Source: Cellvibrio zantedeschiae
Lineage (GTDB): Bacteria; Pseudomonadota; Gammaproteobacteria; Pseudomonadales; Cellvibrionaceae
DNA: 64,000 nucleotides
NCBI RefSeq assembly: GCF_014652535.1
Contig: NZ_BMYZ01000001.1
Coordinates: 1,364,001-1,428,000, forward strand
Reading direction: 5' to 3'
The notes under the pieces were generated by a model. The model had not been told where the DNA came from and searched no databases. It saw nothing but the letters and a program-made list of their open reading frames with translations. A program made the position numbers and the translations under genes. Positions within the stretch are counted from its first letter, which is position 1; the number at the start of each line of letters is the position of its first letter. This document shows, in pieces, positions 60,565-64,000 of this stretch.

Positions 60565-62124
60565 TCAGAGTTTAATTTCTGCAAGACGGGGTTTCATTGC
60601 ATCTAGCTGATGGGATTCAATAAGTTTTTTCGCCTCGTTGTAATGTTCAATCGCCAAATCACGTTTGCCCAATTGCGAAAATAGTTCGGCAAGATTGAGG
60701 TGATTGTCGCTTTGCCCAATTGAACAGCGAATGGTTTTATCATAATTCAGCGATTTTTCGTAAGCCGCTTGAGCCAAATTAAAATCACCGCGTTCTTTGT
60801 GAATTCGAGCACGTATGCCAGCTACTGCCGAACCTACGAGGAGTTCCTGACCATTGGTGGAAAACTCATCGGCGCGATCGAGGTTGCCTAAAGCCGCTTC
60901 AGTGTTGCCTTGTTCCAAATGAATAACCGCGAGGAAAAAGTACATGCGCGCTTGCACACGTGATTGGTCTTTGCCGGCGAGTTGTATGGCGGTTTCAGCT
61001 TGCTCTTTAGCCGCATCGTAACGTTTTAACCTTAGCAATGTGCGCAGCAATTCTTCCCGCGCCAGTAAGTTGTTAGGTTCCAACTGGATTAGGCTCTTGA
61101 ATAAATTTTCCGCAGACGCAAAGTCATTTTTATCTAACTTTTCCACGCCGCGTGCCATAAGTTCATTGGCAAAACTTGCCTGGGCATTGAGTTCAACATC
61201 TTGCAATTTTTGCCCGGTCTGGTTGACGATAATTTGCCCAAGTTTATAGACGGCCTGATTAAGATCCTTTTCAAAAATAACGCCGCGTTTAACATTTGTG
61301 CGGGTGCGCAACTTGTAATCCAGACGAAAATCTTCCACCGCGCCGGATAATTGCGACTCAACGATTAAAGTAGCGCCTGATACTTCAAACAGTTTTGGAA
61401 TCTGCTCAGATTCATAATCGCGATCCAGATGCGCGTAACGCATAATCTGGAACACGTATTCCGAAAACATCACTTGTACGCTCTTGTCGGATACCAGCAA
61501 ATGTATCAATTGATCCATCACACCCAAGGGAACCCAATTGTACTCGTTGCCGGGTAGCTGGTTTTTAACGGGCATGATAACGACAACATCGGTTTGAGGT
61601 TCGCTTGTTCGATTTATGGTATTGAAAAGTACAGCACATAGGACCAGTCCAAGTGCTAGCAGAACACCCGTTAAAGCATAGAGTTTGCGGCGAGGGGATA
61701 AGCTTTTTGAAACGAGAGTCGGCGTTTCAGTTGAAGAGCTTTCAGTTAAATCGGCTTCAGTTAAAGGTAATTCAAGCGCGGGAGCTTCGTTGACTTGAGT
61801 TGCGGAAACTTTGCATTGTTCAAGTTTTTCAACATCTGCTGCCCAGGCATAACCTTTGCGAGGATAGGTCTGAATAATATCTGCACTGCTAAATAACTGG
61901 CGCAGTTCGCGAATGGATTGTACCAGCACTTGCTCTTCTACTTTTACGTCATCCCAAATGCTGTCCAATAAATAGGATTTGCTTAATACTTCCCCAGGCT
62001 TTTCCAATAACAGCAAAAGAAGTGCGAATGTTTTGGAGCGAACCTGAATCTCCTCATCGCCCTTAACAATTGTTTGACGTTGGGGATAAATCACAAAGCC
62101 CTGACTTTGGTAAAAGACACTCAA
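60565..62124 (-). CDS. CadC-like membrane regulator with winged helix and TPR domain
   Basis: One-component transmembrane regulator of 519 residues. The N-terminal OmpR/CadC-type winged helix (about 8-95; LLLLLEKPGEVLSKSYLLDSIW, quoted in part, and IIQTYPRKGYAW) binds DNA from the cytoplasm. A Ser/Thr/Glu-rich linker and a membrane helix (about 148-170) follow. The periplasmic part starts with a TolB-like segment (VVVIMPVKNQ) and ends in TPR-like repeats (about 330-510). Signal and targets are unknown; no divergent operon makes a target obvious. Confidence 0.87.
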   Translation of the reverse strand: MSVFYQSQGFVIYPQRQTIVKGDEEIQVRSKTFALLLLLLEKPGEVLSKSYLLDSIWDDVKVEEQVLVQSIRELRQLFSSADIIQTYPRKGYAWAADVEKLEQCKVSATQVNEAPALELPLTEADLTESSSTETPTLVSKSLSPRRKLYALTGVLLALGLVLCAVLFNTINRTSEPQTDVVVIMPVKNQLPGNEYNWVPLGVMDQLIHLLVSDKSVQVMFSEYVFQIMRYAHLDRDYESEQIPKLFEVSGATLIVESQLSGAVEDFRLDYKLRTRTNVKRGVIFEKDLNQAVYKLGQIIVNQTGQKLQDVELNAQASFANELMARGVEKLDKNDFASAENLFKSLIQLEPNNLLAREELLRTLLRLKRYDAAKEQAETAIQLAGKDQSRVQARMYFFLAVIHLEQGNTEAALGNLDRADEFSTNGQELLVGSAVAGIRARIHKERGDFNLAQAAYEKSLNYDKTIRCSIGQSDNHLNLAELFSQLGKRDLAIEHYNEAKKLIESHQLDAMKPRLAEIKL

Positions 62125-62190
62125 AGTTTTTTCCTTTATCTAATTTTATAGTGAGCTATGGTCTCACCTAGCTACGAGCATGGCCAGGTA

Positions 62191-62805
62191 TTAGCTAAGT
62201 TTGCGCATGTGTGAATCATGATACCGCGAACATAAAAGTAGGGCGGTAACGGCACCTATCAAGGCCAGGAACATATCAGATTGCGTATCCCATTGGTCGC
62301 CCTGGGTGCCTAAAAATTCGTCTGCACCTTGGCCGAGAACTAAGGCAGCGGCCCATTCAATAAGTTCATAAGTTGCGCTAATCGCCAAGACTATACAAAC
62401 GATGATGAAGGCCAACATTTTTGTACCCTTGATAATGTGTTTGCGAAATAAAATTTCGCGCGCTACCAAAGCAGGCACAAAACCCTGAAAAAAATGGCCA
62501 ATTTTATCGTAGGGATTGCGCGATAATTCAAACCATTCCTGCAAGCTAAAACCAAAAGGTACTCGTGCATAGGAATAGGCACCGCCCAGAATAAGAACCA
62601 GCGCGTGAATAAAAATGAAAATATATAAAAATGTGGTCAGCGGAAATTTTTTGTAAGTTGCAAAGAGCACAGGTAAAGCGATAAGAATAGGAAAGATTTC
62701 CAAAATCCATGTGGTGCGATCATAGGGATGCCAGCCCGATAATGCCAGGCTAACCGCTAGCGCAACTAATAGAAAAATAAATAAAGGAGTACGCGACTTC
62801 ACCAT
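62191..62805 (-). CDS. YjdF/DUF2238 membrane protein
   Basis: Integral membrane protein of 204 residues with about six helices. The family segments are NPYDKIGHFFQGFVPALVAREI and the acidic end GTQGDQWDTQSDMFLALIGA. Function is not established for the family. It is followed by the regulator gene 66 bases away and preceded 11 bases away by ybaK in the same direction. Confidence 0.87.
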   Translation of the reverse strand: MVKSRTPLFIFLLVALAVSLALSGWHPYDRTTWILEIFPILIALPVLFATYKKFPLTTFLYIFIFIHALVLILGGAYSYARVPFGFSLQEWFELSRNPYDKIGHFFQGFVPALVAREILFRKHIIKGTKMLAFIIVCIVLAISATYELIEWAAALVLGQGADEFLGTQGDQWDTQSDMFLALIGAVTALLLCSRYHDSHMRKLS

Positions 62806-62816
62806 GATTGTATCCG

Positions 62817-63287
62817 TTAGAGAGAGGTTAAATCAGCAAATTGCCCGGAGGTTTGGTTTTTTAAATCCTGCGGTGCCATTTCAATTTCCAGACCACGTCG
62901 CCCCGCGCTAAAGAATATAGTAGGGAGTCCTTGTGCAGAGCTGTGAATAAATGTTTTTAAACGTTTTTTTTGCCCCAGTGGGCTAACTCCGCCTAACACA
63001 TAACCGGTAATTCGCTCTACATCGGTTTTATCAGCCATGGCTGCTTTCTTGGCTCCAGCCGCTTTGGCAATTTGCTTCATGCTCAACATGTCTGATACGG
63101 GAATCACGCCCACGGCATAGTCTTTTGCGTCCAGCATTACAACCAATGTCTTGAATACACGCGCTGCATCTACACCCATTTTTTCAGCGGCTTCCAAACC
63201 ATAGGATTCTGCCGCAGGGTCGTGCGAGTATTCATGGGTTTTAAAATTTATCTTGGCTTTCTGTAATGCTTTAATGGCTGGGGTCAT
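62817..63287 (-). CDS. ybaK: YbaK/EbsC-type Cys-tRNA(Pro) deacylase
   Basis: Trans-editing enzyme of 156 residues that hydrolyses mischarged Cys-tRNA-Pro. The YbaK core is visible in RVFKTLVVMLDAKDYAVGVIPV, MLSMKQIAKAAGAKKAAMAD, TGYVLGGVSPLGQKKRL and the end segment SAGRRGLEIEMAPQDL. It probably shares a transcript with yjdF (11-base gap). Confidence 0.92.
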   Translation of the reverse strand: MTPAIKALQKAKINFKTHEYSHDPAAESYGLEAAEKMGVDAARVFKTLVVMLDAKDYAVGVIPVSDMLSMKQIAKAAGAKKAAMADKTDVERITGYVLGGVSPLGQKKRLKTFIHSSAQGLPTIFFSAGRRGLEIEMAPQDLKNQTSGQFADLTSL

Positions 63288-63362
63288 GATAGTCGATTCT
63301 AATTTATTTAAACTTAGGTGGAGCTTCTACCGGCATTATATAACACAGCTCTTGGAAAGGTC

Positions 63363-63400
63363 CCCAATAAAAAGCCCGGTTATCCGGGCTTTTTATTGGG
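63363..63400 (-). terminator. terminator of the PEP-CTERM gene
   Basis: Seventeen-base perfect stem (63363-63379 with 63384-63400), core GCCCGG / CCGGGC, TTAT loop. The A-run in the left arm is the T-run on the minus strand; it can act both ways. Confidence 0.92.
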
Positions 63401-63417
63401 TGTATGTTGCAGTCCAT

Positions 63418-64000
63418 TCATTTGCTTAAAAAGGATCGCCTTAAAAAAACTATGCATGCCAAGGTTACTAGCATAATGGATGATGGCTCCGGTACCGAGC
63501 TGTAAGTGAAGGTCAAATCGTCAATCGCTGCGCCGGTTGATCGGAAATAGAACGCATCAATGGTAATAAATTTTATTCCTTCTTCAATAGCGAAAGACAC
63601 GAAGAAATTGGGTTCTGCTGGGGTGTCATCAAAGGGGCCGCCGAAACCAGGTGTCTTTTTCATTTCCAGAAAGCCATTTTCCCCAAAGGCTGATAAATAG
63701 ATGACATCGTTGTGAAGCGATGTAACGCGCATACTCACAAACGTGGGAAGTTCTCCGACAAAGCTCAATTGTCCATAAGGACCGGTAATTAAAAAATTTT
63801 CATAAGTTACGCCGCCATCATGAGATTCTCCGTTCAAAAACCCCTCATGAATCAATAATCCTTTGTCTTCATATTCATTGCTCAACGGGTTGTCACAAAA
63901 GCAGGAAAAAACCGGGTCATAAATAGGGATGCGGTCGTCAAAATCTATAACTACTGCAGAAGCATTGGCTCCTATGCCTAGAGCTACACAACCCATGAGG
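63418..64000 (-). CDS. PEP-CTERM sorting domain protein, 5' end beyond the window
   Basis: At least 192 residues; the frame stays open to the window edge, and the first visible residues (MGCVALGIGANASA) look like the second half of a signal peptide, so the true start is outside. The C-terminal signal is textbook: VPEPSS, hydrophobic helix (IMLVTLACIVFL), then RRSFLSK. The middle is a choice-of-anchor type beta domain. It should be sorted by an exosortase to the outer surface or the extracellular polysaccharide. Compare the IEPSS protein at 5313-5975. Confidence 0.82.
   Translation of the reverse strand, partial: LMGCVALGIGANASAVVIDFDDRIPIYDPVFSCFCDNPLSNEYEDKGLLIHEGFLNGESHDGGVTYENFLITGPYGQLSFVGELPTFVSMRVTSLHNDVIYLSAFGENGFLEMKKTPGFGGPFDDTPAEPNFFVSFAIEEGIKFITIDAFYFRSTGAAIDDLTFTYSSVPEPSSIMLVTLACIVFLRRSFLSK

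Overview
The window reads as a chromosomal segment of a free-living gammaproteobacterium. The chains ftsB-ispD-ispF-truD, pcm-nlpD-rpoS facing fdxA-mutS, pyrG-kdsA-eno and tmk...holB-pilZ-tatD are arranged as in pseudomonads and their relatives. The moderate GC, the PEP-CTERM-type surface proteins and the missing surE suggest Cellvibrionaceae (Cellvibrio or a close relative). That placement is inferred from gene order and was not tested by a search. No rRNA, tRNA, CRISPR array, phage or insertion sequence was seen.

Layout. 1-5.3 kb: an S9 peptidase facing tilS and pyrG. 5.3-8.3 kb: a small PEP-CTERM-like gene wedged between pyrG and kdsA, then eno. 8.3-13.9 kb: ftsB, ispD, ispF, truD, pcm, nlpD, rpoS. 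13.9-17.1 kb: fdxA and mutS on the minus strand. 17.4-23.0 kb: an HDOD protein, dusC, a DEAD-box helicase, a PhoH-like ATPase and rlmA. 46-52.7 kb: housekeeping genes (lpxH, ppiB, tmk, rluA, holB, pilZ, tatD, a dimeric-type dUTPase) with an orphan MSHA-like pilin inserted between tmk and holB. 52.7-64 kb: accessory genes, including an acyltransferase, mdh, an unrecognised 705-residue membrane coiled-coil protein, two tandem exported methyltransferase-like proteins, a CadC-like regulator with a TPR domain, YjdF, YbaK and a PEP-CTERM protein cut by the window edge.

The centrepiece is 23.0-45.3 kb, a complete Lap-type cell-surface adhesion system. It encodes a TolC-like outer-membrane channel fused to an OmpA-like peptidoglycan-binding domain, a LapB-type ABC exporter, a LapC/HlyD adaptor, a LuxR-type regulator with a degenerate receiver, and a 4183-residue RTX adhesin. 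The adhesin has an N-terminal retention module with a TAAG protease site, 16 cadherin-like repeats, 19 Calx-beta/Ig-like repeats, a PA14 domain, two further cadherin-like repeats and a C-terminal RTX secretion signal. A small conserved protein follows, and convergent lapG (periplasmic cysteine protease) and lapD (inside-out c-di-GMP receptor) close the cluster. By analogy with Pseudomonas LapA, low c-di-GMP would free LapG to cut the retention module and release the cell; high c-di-GMP would make LapD sequester LapG. A perfect TGTGA-N6-TCACA CRP/Vfr site and a 17-bp-spaced promoter precede the TolC-OmpA gene, suggesting a second, cAMP-dependent input.

The Lap pathway itself is known. The parts that look new or unusual here are the TolC-OmpA fusion, the translationally coupled LuxR regulator, the CRP site, the PA14 tip and the recent internal repeat duplications. 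Outside it, the coiled-coil protein and the paired exported methyltransferases are the least explained genes.
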